From: Neodiprion pinetum
Lineage: Eukaryota > Arthropoda > Insecta > Hymenoptera > Diprionidae
Reading direction: 5' to 3'
Length of the DNA: 64,000 nt
Assembly (NCBI RefSeq): GCF_021155775.2
Contig: NC_060232.1
Coordinates: 8,935,257-8,999,256 of the forward strand
Below the pieces are notes generated by a model, which saw only the letters and a list, made by a program, of their open reading frames with translations, made no database searches and was not told the origin of the DNA. Within the stretch, counting starts at the first letter, position 1; each line of letters begins with the position of its first letter. Positions 36,766 to 48,583 of the stretch are shown one piece after another. Both the position numbers and the translations under genes were made by a program.

Positions 36766-38542
36766 AGTGAGAGGCGAAAGCTTGATGTAGATGCATTTTT
36801 TAACACCCCACGCATCGATAATAAACCTGAAATATCTTAGCTCCTGCATTAGTCACGAGCCGAGAAGTAAAAGTTTAGAAAGTTGAGCTTTTAAAAAATT
36901 CATCAAACACATCAACCGTGAAGAAGAGAAAAAAGCGTGTAAGGTCTCCCACGAGGAATTGAATTTTTAAACTACTCGCGAAAAAATATCTACTCCTCTT
37001 CTTTACCGAGGAGCTTGACGCAGTTTTTTTTTTTTACTAATTTGGTGACAGCTCGGTGGGACGGAAAAAACGAAGACTAACAAAATCTGTCGAATTTCCA
37101 AAATATTATTATACCGTTCGCGTTACGCCAGAGTGAAGACACTTACGACCATTTCGGTGAAAACGGATCGCTTGAGCTTATTTTCCTAAGAAAATGACAA
37201 ATTTCTGTACATGTATTACTGAAATTGGAGAGTCTCGCGTAGTTGGAACTTCATATTCCGATCCTTCTGTTATTCGATTCATTTGGACGAATGGCGGAAG
37301 CGACGAGTCGGCGATTTTTTCTTATAAAAGGTCTCCTCCTCCTCCTCCTCGAGGTTTTCCTCTCCTTCGCTTTCCGGAAAAACCGCGGGGAATGCACGTC
37401 AGGTACGTACTCGACGTCGGCCAGCCGCCCCAGAAGCCCCGACGTCACTCACAGCTTTGTTCCGGAATCTTGATGAGTCCTGACGCATACATCTGTTGCT
37501 GCTATTTGTCATGTAGAAAGGGAAAGCCTGCCTTCTTGTCCCTCCCTCCATCCCTTCACTGCCTGCCACCCTCCCTTCGCGGCTGTATCTGTCGAGGAGG
37601 GTTCAAAGGTCACTTCCAACTATGCCAAGCATTCGCCGAGGATCGAGTATAACAAGCCTCGTTCACACGTCCGAAGCACGAACGATTCGTCGGTGGGAGG
37701 AAAAAAAAAAACTGTGATTACTTCTTTAATCTTTCTTTTTTCAAGCTAACAAACAATTGAAAGGAAAGAACTCAATGTTGGATTGCTGATCCTTCGAGTA
37801 GAATTTTTATTTTTATTTTTTTATCTGACGAAGTTTGTCGAAAGAATGCAAAATTCGACTCTAAAATATCTTTGAAAAGAAATATTTATTCAGTTCCGAG
37901 AATCGTAGCGCATTTGAAACAGTTATTCGAAGAAAAAAAAAAAAAAGTTCGAACGCATAATTGCAAAGTATTGATTTTTAATATTTTCGAGATGTAATTC
38001 AGAAGACCTTGATAATTTTCAATATTCGCAGTTCCGGAAATTGGAACATTTTAAAGCGAATGAAATAATCGTGAAGACATTTCTTTGAAATATTTAATTT
38101 CGGTATTGTTCAGAGAAATATTTTGGTAATACCTAGTTAATTTTTTCTCATATTACATTAATCTCCTTATGGAATCCTTGAATTATTGATTGAGCCAAAA
38201 ATTCGTTACGCGGTACCGAAAAGAACAATTTTTCAGCCTCTCGTATATTATACACATATACACATACCGGTTGTGTTTGATCTTAACGCCGAGCTACGCG
38301 CATATCTCCTCTTTATTCCTTCATATTTCTTTTTCTGAAGTTCGTTAGAGGCGGCCGACCGAACCGTGGGTGGTTCCAAGCATCAACTCCGCGTTGTACG
38401 TATGTCTTGAAATATTTTCATAACCAGCTACTTATTAGGTTGCTTCTTCTTCACTCCGTATAGATATACTTCAAGTTTTTATTCCGCGTGACTTTTTGTC
38501 CCGTCTAATAGATGTCGAGTCTCCGTTATTTCCCATTTTACA

Positions 38543-38544
38543 TA

Positions 38545-38582
<38 letters not shown>
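38543..38582. repeat. CT microsatellite
   Basis: An almost pure CT tract of about 40 bases with one CC interruption. Confidence 0.95.
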
Positions 38583-38585
<3 letters not shown>

Positions 38586-41500
38586 CTCCAGTCGATTGAC
38601 AAAAAAATAATAATAAACAATCAATGTCCCTAGTCAGGTCGAGAAAATTATTCGTATGCAATGATTTTCATTTCGTCATGATTTATTAATAATTACCTGT
38701 TGTATAAAGAAATCTAAAATTTTAGCCAAACAACCTCCAATATTTTTCATTCTCAATTTCTGTAATTTCAACCATGAAAAAGTGAATTGTCTCAATCTTT
38801 CATTCTCATGCTGCCGCAAATCTGACATTTTCTTCTTTCCTCGCATAAAAACTGAAAATAACATTTCTACCCTACGAAGGGCTGGATGTATAACCCGCGG
38901 TATTAAATTATGCAACAGAAATTGAAATTGCGGTCAACCTTTTGGATGGCTCGGTTTATTCTCTGCACGTTGCCCGCAAACTCGAAGCGAGCATCGTGTA
39001 TTATACGTACAAACGTAAAAGTGTAGGTACCGTACATCATGCAGCATATGAATGTGTCATCTGTTCGTCTCAGCTTTCGTATATTTTTTCTTTTACCTTT
39101 TTCGCTATTTTATCATACCATTTTTTTTTTACTTTCTTTTTACTTCTTCTTCTTACCTTTTCATTTCCCCTCTTTCGCTGCCGCGCAGTTGTAACGGTGT
39201 CGGATCTCGAAGAAGCATCTTCTCGGATAAAGATTCCGGGCCGAGTATACTGCCATGTATAAATAAAGGACCAGCTTGGGTTTCAAAGCATCCTTGACAT
39301 CCACGCCTTTACCAACTTTTCGTACACTAATTTCACTCCCTTGCGAGAAACCGTCAAGCCCTTGACGTCATTTCATATTAGCGTATTTCTCAAAGCAGTC
39401 GGATCCGAAAATACGTTCGTAATGAGACGTCAAGTTGTCCTAACGCACCTACTCTCCGAATAATTTCATGCTACTGGCTAAAAAGGAACTTTCGATACGA
39501 ATACCGGAAATAATGGGCGTCTCGCATATATCGTATATATATATTTCGTAACGTATAAATGCAAATTTCATAGTTGTCTCAGGTAGCTGCATAACTCCGT
39601 GGAGTTGAGAATCTCAACATTCGTTCAATTAATTCGCGTTCTTGAAATTTTCAAAGGAACAAAGGATCGCGATTAACATTCTACTTTTCAAGTATCTCCC
39701 TTTCTCCTCTCCCTCTCTCTTGCACAGATTTTCCAGACCAATTTCTTCCCTTTCACTCAATTAAATTACGCCCTCGCGCGTTCATCTTATAATACACCAT
39801 TCGGATCTCACTTAATTAGGAGTAGTAGGTACCACGGAATTTCTGTGCCAATCGTTTTACGGAACACGGTTTTCTTTTTTCTCTCTTTGTAACACGTCGA
39901 GAACACGATCGTTCCAAATGATTTCGATCGCCAAGCTTCACATGTCACTTTTCTAATTCGTAATAGTAAGTAAACTGATACGGGCAGCATGTCTTTATAG
40001 GCTCGTGAATATTAATAAATTGACGAAAATTACTTCTTCTAATCCTCTCTGTTTGACGATAAGAGAAAGAAGCTTGAACGACCGTAGCGGAAAAAGGAAG
40101 AAAATGGTGTAAAAAGGAGGTGAAAAGGAATGTTCAAGAAAGGTTATATTATGTCATTTGTAAGGTACTCAGAACTCATTTCCTGCCCACCCATGAACCG
40201 GTCGTTTAGCGTCGCGACGTCTGGCGTCGCCGGCTAGTCTAGTAGTTTCCACCTTTCACGCGTCGACTAAAACCCCCTTCTCTGCATGCAACGTCAAACC
40301 GACAGTCGCCCTGCCAACCACTTTCCGCCTGCTTAACCCTTCGCCCGCTTCCTACTTACAACGTATTCTACTTACCACGTGTTACCATTTTTATTTTCCA
40401 CCCTTTAGGTCCACCCTCGTCTTTCTAATAAGTTCGGGAAATTGTCACCTTTTGACACGGGTTAAAATTCTTGTTTATTAAAATTGCCAAGTTTGAAGCC
40501 ACAAATTCAACACACATTCGCGAATTTGACGATTGGTCGTAAGAAGAAGAATAGAAAAAACAAACGACGATACTGAAATCAAAGAAATATTTTGTTTCGA
40601 TTTGTTGAAAATTATGAGTCGTATTTTTCACGGTTCAGAATCACACGTTTTTCGTAAATGCCTAAAAATAATGATTTCAACGTATCTGAGATTATCGAGA
40701 ATCGAAAATTTGACAAAAAGTGACAAAAAAAAAATGGAGAAAAATCGTACAATCAAATTTTGAATTTTGAGTCGCTGTTTCGCGGTTAGTGCTTCCGCAT
40801 AAAAATTGACGTTCCTCGACGGTTTTATCACCGCGAGTAAGACCTAATAATAAGGTTGAAGTGGCGGGTGAATTTGGGGAACATATGCGAGCCAGAGTTA
40901 TAATAGCCGTACCACTCGAGTGTTTCTGGGTGCGCCGGGAGTTCCTCCCGCCTTCCTGGGTGCGCCTGCAGGACTCCGGAGTGAAAAAGGGGACGTCGTT
41001 GTTACAAACTGCGCGGCATGGAACGGCGGCAACGGCAGTCTGCCCGTATAGTTTCCACCACGAAACCAGCCGAGTATGAGTTACCGTTCTGAATATAGCT
41101 GCCATATCCCGTACCCACCACAGGATACTCGTACTCACCCATACATGCCACTCCGTTGATACAGGGTGGTCGAAAAGTGGCGACTCCATTTTTTAAAGGG
41201 ATTATGCAATTTCGCAGGAAATTTGGGAAAAGAATAATCATGGTACACTTTCTACTTCTTTTTTACCTTCTTCAATTTTTCCCTTATTATTAGTTGTTGG
41301 AATTAAAGAAGAAACATTTTTTGGGCATCCAAGTATCACGTTACTAAAATTGTAAAATATGAAGAGATGGAGTCAAAATTGACTGAAATCGATTTTCGTT
41401 TTTTCCGACATATTACATTTTTAATGTTAAATTTCTCAGATTTTTTTAATTTATTTTCTTTTTATTTTTTCTGATCAACTTCGTAACCGATTGAATTTAA

Positions 41501-42081
41501 TCGGATGGTATCGACTTGAAAATGAATTTTCGTCATCCCCGGAATTATTAAAGAATTACAACACACGAGATATATCTGGTATTAGTTTTAATTATTTCTC
41601 TTCGAATCATTATTTTCGACGTGAAAATTTTACGACGCAGACTCTACTTTTAGCATCGCAGAAAGCATTTCGTTACCGATTTTTTCAACAAATTTCAGCT
41701 CAATAAATGCATATAGATTGATGAATAGTTTTCAATACCTCGATTTTGTTCTTAATTTTTTTTTTTTTCTCTACCTTCTCGAGTTGTACGTTTTCTTTTT
41801 TGACGGTTACCCGTGAATTACTTTGCAACCACCCCGTAGGTGTCCGTATGCGGTGCGTCGATACCTTTATGCATAACGGGGCACGGTGCAACGCTGGATG
41901 AACCGACTCGGAAGGTACACTAAAATCGGTGAATGTAATACGTGCACATCATACAACCTTGCGCACGGGGCTTAAATTTATGCCGGGGGTTATATAGCTA
42001 AGGGAAGATTTAGTGTATCCTCTTTCCTTCCTATAATTAAGTAGCCATATTGTATTAATTTATGGATCGAGGACGAAGACA

Positions 42082-42110
42082 AGAGAGTGAGAGAGAGAGA
42101 GAGAGAGAAA
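42082..42110. repeat. GA microsatellite
   Basis: A GA dinucleotide tract with one GT step, continuing into purine-rich sequence. Confidence 0.9.
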
Positions 42111-42533
42111 GAAGTGGAGGGGCTGGGAAGGGAAACGGTCTCCGGCTCTGATAGCTCATCTCGATTTTCATCCACTACATTCATGCCCTAGCTGTGCGGA
42201 TATACGTTAGACAGCAGGTGGATGATTTATCAAGAATTTCTCTACGCGCTAATTGCTGTATAACTTCCCGCTATACCTAACGCAAGCTTCATAGTCACTC
42301 AGATCCAATTACTCGTTATTTCACAATTTTTACGGTACTTTCGCGAAGGTATATAAAATAAACAGTATATCGAAGCACTGATTTTCTCACAGAATCGTTA
42401 CTAAATGATTTTCCCGCGAAATGCTTACACCAAAAATTTTACCGACATACAACACTTGATGAAATTTTCGAGCTATATCGAAACTGAGGTTAATGCTGAT
42501 GCAGTGATGTTTGCTTAAGTACCGGAATTTTGA

Positions 42534-42822
42534 AAACTGACGTTTAAGATACATCATTTTTAATCGGTAAAATTGCATATTTGCATAATAGATAGAATAG
42601 ACAGGTTCTGGTCACAGCTAAGTGTCGATAAATGTCGGTATAGGAATCTGTATCCAGAACCATTGGCATTTAAAAAGCCGACGTTCAAAATATATCATTT
42701 TCAATCGACAAAAATGAATATATACAAAGTAGATAGGATAAACAGGTTCTGGATACAGCTAAGTGTCGATAAATGTCGGTATGGGAATCTGTATTCAGAA
42801 CTGGCCTCTCCCATCTACTTTG
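42534..42822 (+). repeat. Family C hairpin repeat, tandem pair (141-bp period)
   Basis: Two copies of a 141-base unit, the first from 42534 and the second from 42675. Each contains CAGCTAAGTGTCGATAAATG and GGAATCTGTAT. In the second copy AAAGTAGATAGG (from 42727) and GGTTCTGGATACAG pair with CTGTATTCAGAACTGG and CCATCTACTTTG, giving an imperfect hairpin of about 97 bases with the conserved AAGTGTCG block in the loop. A third copy is at 59837-59942. A frame through the pair encodes a repeated peptide only because the DNA is duplicated. Confidence 0.8.
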
Positions 42823-44114
42823 CAAAGTGTTTTATTACGCATCGTGATTCCAACTGGTTTAAAATTTGGAAAACTACCGTGTAGACGTTTCCTTCGACAC
42901 TGACAAATCCCCGTCGAGATTCACGGGTAGAAACCCTGGGGGAGTAAGAAGGTGCGTGGAAACGTGTCAAGCTCGACACTGTGGAGACACTGAGTTTACT
43001 CAGGCTGCTACTCGACGGAAAGCTCAGACTGGATGTATCGATGATAGACGTCTCTAGTGACGTTGTGGTACTTGGATGTATTCTCGGTAAGAGTCTTCTT
43101 CCGTTCTCCTGTTTTTATTTGTATTCCCGTCTCTCTTGTTTTCACACGTCAACATTCTATTTCTCACGTACTGGAAGAGGGGAAAAAGTGAGGCGACAAC
43201 TGATGCGGTCCTTCTTGAATATGTTCGAAGCACACGATTTTGGAAACAAGTTTTGTTCGTTGACTTGACCGTAAATAAGCTGTCATTCTGTATATACTTT
43301 TTGCCCGTCCTGCGTTAGAGCTTTAGTAAACGTTTAAGGGTTCTCCTTTGTTCCGGAGATTTCAAATTTCTAAATGGGCTAGATTACGGAACGATTGGAT
43401 TTAGTAGTTCACAAGCTTTCTTCAATCCGTCAACAAATTTCTTCAAAAACTGGAATTACCAGAGTTCTCAAATTCAAAACTCGTTTTATAAACTGTCATC
43501 ACGCGTCTCACCTTGCACAGTTAAATAATGCCTGCTGCGTTGGCAAAGACAATATCGTCCGTCTATTCCACAGAATTTACAAAATAGTACAGAGTAAAAA
43601 ATAAAAACCAGCCACGAGGCGAAGACAGATTCTGCAAATGTGTCAAGTTAAGTTGTAGGACGCTATAAATGGGGGTTGGCAGAAAGGTGTGATAAGATTT
43701 GATAGTATTCTGGATACGGTAATACGGGGTAATCTCGGGAAGGTTGGGGGAGATCCCAAAGACCTGAGCTTGGGGAACAAATGCGGGTTCAAGAGCGTCG
43801 ACAGGACGCGATATCACCTCGTCACCTCAACGTCAGGGAAATTCGTCTTCTGTCCTTCCTGACACCCGTCGCTAGCTTTCCCCCAGGATTAGACTGCAGC
43901 CAGCAATTTCTGTTCAAATTCTCACGGAGTCCAATTATAGTCGAGCTTCTGCACTCAGACTGCCGCGTGTCTTCTTCCTGCACCAAGTTTCAAAACCTCG
44001 TGAGAACGTCGTTCTGTATGACAGTTGATTTTCTGCTCAGAGTAAAGTTGAACCTGTTTGTTTGGTACACGAATTTTTCTTTTATTTTTTATATTTTTTT
44101 TGTTATATAAAGCG

Positions 44115-44308
44115 GATTATCGCAATTTTTGCAAAGAATATAATATGAATTGCCATAATCGTAAAGGATACTGGATTCTCTGGTTGACGCTATAAAATTT
44201 ATATCCATTTTGTCTCTAGAACGATATTTTTTTTTGGTTATTATAAAAGATGGAAATTGTCAAGAGGACTGTGTAGTAATCGTTATCAAAGAAATTTCTC
44301 TTTTGGTG
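44115..44308 (-). mobile_element. Family A MITE, copy A7 (decayed, partial)
   Basis: It is recognisable by an ordered series shared with copies at 50 and 52 kb: GGATACTGGATTCTCTGG, CATTTTGT, CTCTAGAACGATATTTTT, GAGGACTG and a terminal AAATTTCTCTTTTGGTG in place of AAATTTCTCTCAGTG. The left third of the element is missing or unrecognisable. Heavy substitution marks an old insertion. Confidence 0.55.
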
Positions 44309-46239
44309 GGTTCAAAACCACGTTCTTGAAATAAAAGAGGAAAAAGGTGAATTGAAAATGATTCCATTATAGCGTTCATTTATTTGGTTTTTTTTTTTTT
44401 TTTCATAAGACAAATTCTCTCGCTCAGCACAGAAAAGCTGTTTAATTTCCTTTTTTACCTCAGGGTGTATTTATCCACGCCGAAACTCGAACACAGCGCG
44501 AGGAAAAAAGGGTTTTGAAAAATTAATCGTTATCCGTCGGGCTTAAGGAAACAAAGAATATCTTTCGTGGGACGGCAATTCTCGCCGAGTCGTTGAGGAA
44601 TTTAAAGCGATTAATAGACGACGAAGCGCCAGTCTCTGGAGAGAGAGGAAAAACTTACCGACTATACCAGCAGTAGTAAAATACGAGCCAAAAAACAATT
44701 CCACGTAGTGTTTTGTTTTACTTTTTTTTCTTTTCTTTTTTTTCTATCGAGTTCTTGTTCCCTCTTCATTTTTCCTCCAATTTTATTTTCTTCGTTTTAT
44801 CTTCGCTTGTCCGAGCTTCGTTGTTTTTTCTCCCATCGCTATATCTATTACTATTTATTTTTAATCATCCTTTAATGTATCGAGCCTTATACGAAGAGGA
44901 CTACAAAGAACGATACAAAGAAAAGATCAGAGAAAAAGTATGAAAGTTGTGTGAGAGTCCATTTGGGTCCCGTATTGGGTCCAATAACTACAAGTAATGA
45001 GATTTGCCTGAAATGTCGGTCCATTTCTACTGCTTTTAGTGTATTAAAAACCCTACGATTTTCCTCTCGGCTGGTCTCAATAGCTTTTTTATTTTCTTAG
45101 TAACAGCGATCATCATCAATTGTGTTTCCTTTTTCATTTTTTTTTTCTTCCATCCTTTTCTCTGAACGAACATCGGTATAGATTTGAGAAATTCTGCACC
45201 ATTGGACCTTGTAGTTGTACGAAATCAAATGAAGTACACGAAATTGCGTTTTTTTCTCTCTCTCTCTCTTCTCTTTTACTTATCGGACAAGAAACATTGT
45301 CTACACAGTCTTACACAAGTCCACATCAATGAAATGGAGAAATTGTGGGTACATGAATTAAAAATACACCCCAAGGATAGAGATTAATGCGGTTATAATG
45401 CGACAGGTTGAATTAAACGGTGGCTAAACACGGGTGTTTTACAAGCGGTAATTTGGCCTGATGGATCAAATCCCTATCAATATTCATGCCTCTGAGTCTT
45501 CGTTAGCATAAAATATATTCCGACGAGAATCGACGGCCGCCGTTGAGATCCACGATTCTCTTTCTTCTTAAGCCGCGAGTAAATTGATCAAACCTTATGC
45601 AGCTTGCTACTCTCTCCGTGAAGAATATAATCTTCTTTTGACATAGATCGAGTCTGGGTGCACAAAGATACATCGATGCGTAACCGAAGAGTTCATCGGC
45701 CGATTTCTGGTCCCGGATAAAAATGGAAGAAGAAATAAAAAAAGAGGGAGAAAGATGAACAAAAAAATTAACGCGAATAAGCTTCCAATGTCGAATGTTA
45801 AATAATTTTTACTTTTGTTTATCGTTCTAGTAACCAATTTAAGATCGTAATTTTTCCATCGTAATCAACATCTGTACGGTATGGTAAATTGAAATATGGC
45901 TTAACGATGCCAGTATGATAAAAAAAAAAACAAATCCTTCCAGTCAAATTGTATAAAATAGTATTTTAAATTAAATCTGTCATCGTATGTAGTAAAATAA
46001 AACGTATCTAACAGATTTCTCATAATTTCGAAGCATCTATCTGTAATTCCCGTATACTTTGTATTTTTAGTTTTTGGAAAAAGATTTTCCTCCCTCGCGA
46101 ATACAACTATTCGATAAACAGTCGATGCGCAACAATCCCGTGAGTAAATTAACAAAAAGTATAAGACCAGCCCCCTCAATCCACGAAGCGAAAGACAATG
46201 GTTTACATAATAAATAAAATTACCGTCGTTTACCAGCAA

Positions 46240-46261
46240 TTCTCTCTCTCTCTCTCTCTCT
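46240..46261. repeat. CT microsatellite
   Basis: Eleven CT dinucleotides. Confidence 0.9.
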
Positions 46262-47179
46262 TGGCGCACAGAGTGCCACGCCGATATAATCTAGCCAATT
46301 TCCGGAGCTTTTGGATTATTGATGGTATGATTAAGCCCGTAATGAACATGAATCGTTCCCTCGGTTTTTACTCAGGTACGGGTCTCGTCGTTTAGTATCT
46401 TGTTTCATGGAAATATCTCACCCAACTTATATTGTCGGTCGGATGTAACAGCCACTTTGGGTGGGCGATGGGGTGGAGGGGGTGTTGCCACGCTCTTTGT
46501 GCTGATACATTCTCTCTATAATGCAAAATCTTAAATGCCCCGTCTCCCTCCGAGTCTCAGCTTTCACTGGCTGATGAATATGCATGCCAACCCGCAAGTT
46601 ATACGCTTGATTTCGCTCCGACAACTCATTCCGATGTGGACGAATACCGGGCAATAATAATACATCGGAACTTGAAACGGTTTTTATCGGCGATTCTATA
46701 TTTCGGTATAATTTGTTTACTCTAAGAAATCAGAACATCGATTGACGAACGTCGTTTTTTTTTTTTATTTCACTCGAACCAATTCGTCAAACGATAAAAT
46801 TCTTCAAAGGACAGAAAAATACCAGTGAAAACAAACAAAAATGCAAAAGATTGAATCAACTTTTTCAGCACCGCAATTAATACTTTAATTTCAGTTTTAG
46901 AAAAACATGAAATATCTTTTGATCGTTTGTAGATTCACACAGGTATAAAAACAGTTTCTTTTTGTCTTTGATATTTTTTCTACGATAACCAACAGAAAAT
47001 ATATCAAAACTACGAGACATTGGATTTTCAATAATTTATTGGTACAATTACTTTATTCTGTAAAGAAATATTCAGGTATATGCACGTTCAAAGTTTAAAA
47101 ATTGAAATCCGCTCGAATTAATGCAAATATGAAAGCTTCGATATAACGATTCATTTTTCGAAAAAATCAACATTTCACA

Positions 47180-47305
47180 AGTATAGGGTTATATAAAATT
47201 CACTGTAAAATATAAAAAAGCAAAATATACTCACATTTTTGAAACCATGTACCTTCAAAGTCATTTCAACGTTCCGTTACTTCAACGTTACTCGCAATTT
47301 CTGCA
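47180..47305 (-). mobile_element. Probable family B repeat, reversed copy
   Basis: Read on the minus strand it carries GCGAGTAACGTTGAAGTAAC followed by GGTTTCAAAAATGTGAGTAT and a T-rich stretch. This is the same order as family B copy 1 (AGTAACGTTAGCGTAA, then GGCTTTTAAAAATGTTGGTA). The distal half is not clearly alignable. Confidence 0.4.
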
Positions 47306-47569
47306 CCAGAATAAAATGATCATTTCACGTATCTTAATATATTAAATAATCGATGGCCGAAAATACGTTTCGATAATTGAATTCGGATCAAACGAACCGA
47401 TTACTCGCGGCGCGGAGACGGACGTTGCTCGAACTTTTTTTTTCTTCTTTCTTGAAACAGATAGATAAATATATATCCTCGGCTCGGATATCATGCCGGC
47501 GGTATCTCTAGCCATACATCACCCTGGAGTTTCTTCGCCCCCTCTCTTTCTCCTCGTCGTTGGGGGCAC

Positions 47570-47593
47570 TTGGGCCCCGGGCGCAGGGCCCAA
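47570..47593. other. GC-rich 8-bp hairpin in a C-rich patch
   Basis: TTGGGCCC at 47570-47577 pairs exactly with GGGCCCAA at 47586-47593 across eight bases. It lies in a C-rich patch (about 47480-47720) that stands out from AT-rich flanks. Overlapping frames are proline-rich and unrecognised. Confidence 0.7.
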
Positions 47594-47833
47594 CCCCTAC
47601 CCCATAATCCCCCAGCCCCCGACTTCCATAATGCCCCAACACAGGCGCAGAATTGGTATAAGATTCTGTTCTTGCCGAAGCTCAAGCTGCGCCGCGGCCT
47701 CCTTTGATGAGTAATTTAAGGTAATTACAAAACCGAGGGTCCTCTTGACCCTCGATGACAACTCTATTTCTTTTCTACCGTCCGGTACCGGCGTCGGTTG
47801 TTCTTCTTGTTGGTTATTGTTATTATTCTATTC

Positions 47834-47857
47834 TACTTCTTCTTCTTCTTCTTCTTT
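47834..47857. repeat. CTT microsatellite
   Basis: About eight CTT trinucleotides, lying just upstream of family A copy A2. Confidence 0.9.
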
Positions 47858-47888
47858 CTGATTTATGTTTCACTCAAAATCAGCTGTA

Positions 47889-48121
47889 CCACAGAAGAGA
47901 AATTTTTAGTTCCGGTTACCGCTCAATCCTGAACTATTTTCATTTTCTACCACAATCGAAAAATATAGTTCTAAGTACAAAATGCAAAATTGGTATTGTA
48001 GCTGTTACCGGAAAGTCTAGTATCCGTTACTATTCTTTCTCATTACGATCACAGTTTTTTCAACGATAACTGTTTTACTCAATTTTTCTAGTTACAATAA
48101 GAGATGACATTTTTCTCAGTG
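47889..48121 (+). mobile_element. Family A MITE, copy A2 (internally deleted)
   Basis: The left end reads CACAGAAGAGAAATTT, close to the family start with a 2-base insertion, and the right end is intact (TTTTTCTCAGTG). Compared with the 431-bp copy it lacks about 200 internal bases between ATTACGATCAC and AGTTTTTT. The deletion boundaries differ from those of copy A1, so the two were shortened independently. The flanking duplication is unclear. Confidence 0.8.
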
Positions 48122-48543
48122 CATCAAACAAATCGGAATTAATTCATCATCGACAACTCACGATGACTGTGTGTAAGTAAGTGAATGAAAATTATACAAG
48201 TTGTTCTCATTTTGGTGTGTAAAATTTGGATTTGGATTTAAATTTTAGAGGTGGTTTATTATTCATTATCAAGTAACTGAATTTTATAACTCTGGTCAAT
48301 GGAATGGAGTCGGCTTCGGAAAAAGGCTTGAATTGAAAGGCTTGGAGAGATATTAGTAGAATTGATTCATGCAAAAACTTTGATGCAGTTTATAAATCGA
48401 CCTGCTGACTCGGTCCGGGTATCGAGGCGGCTAGGTGAAGATAAGGAGAGGATGCAGAGTGTAAAGTGACTATAAAACTGTGGGAAAGGAATCCGAGGTC
48501 TGGAGGACGTAACATTTGAACCATACCGGAGTTAGCTTGCATT

Positions 48544-48583
48544 TAATTTCCCATAACTTTACATTGATTCTTATGGGAAATTA
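48544..48583. other. Perfect 13-bp inverted repeat with 14-base loop
   Basis: TAATTTCCCATAA (48544-48556) is the exact reverse complement of TTATGGGAAATTA (48571-48583). It is the longest perfect short-spaced inverted repeat I noticed outside the transposon families. It could be the remnant of a palindromic element or an RNA hairpin. The stem is shorter than a typical microRNA precursor. Confidence 0.8.

Larger units (their letters stand above)
34931..42533. other. Non-coding block with long simple tracts
   Basis: No supported gene. It holds the candidate recursive splice site, the G20 run, a CCT tract at 37333-37350, a poly-A run at about 37935-37948, CT/GA tracts, and a direct repeat CTGGGTGCGCC 30 bases apart (40926 and 40956). 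A 165-codon minus-strand frame at 40692-41189 begins with ATG but matches nothing I know. At 41158-41175 the phrase TACAGGGTGGTCGAAAAG recalls insect transposon termini, but no partner end was found. Confidence 0.5.
42823..47888. other. Non-coding block
   Basis: No supported gene. It contains the decayed family A copy, a probable reversed family B copy, CT tracts at 45255-45270 and 46240-46261, poly-T at 44388-44403, and a GC-rich patch at 47480-47720. At 46375/46376 a pyrimidine-rich CTCAG is followed directly by GTACGG, a weaker second acceptor-donor fusion. Confidence 0.5.

Noticed and set aside
40692..41189. 165-codon ATG-initiated minus-strand frame
   Set aside because: No recognisable domain, and raised local G+C lowers stop frequency. 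No transcript-type signals surround it.
41158..41190. TACAGGGTGGTCGAAAAG, resembling insect transposon termini
   Set aside because: No partner terminus, target duplication or second copy was found nearby, so it stays a resemblance only.
42573..42884. Open frame encoding an internally repeated peptide
   Set aside because: The repetition comes from the 141-bp DNA duplication of the family C hairpin repeat, not from a repeat protein.
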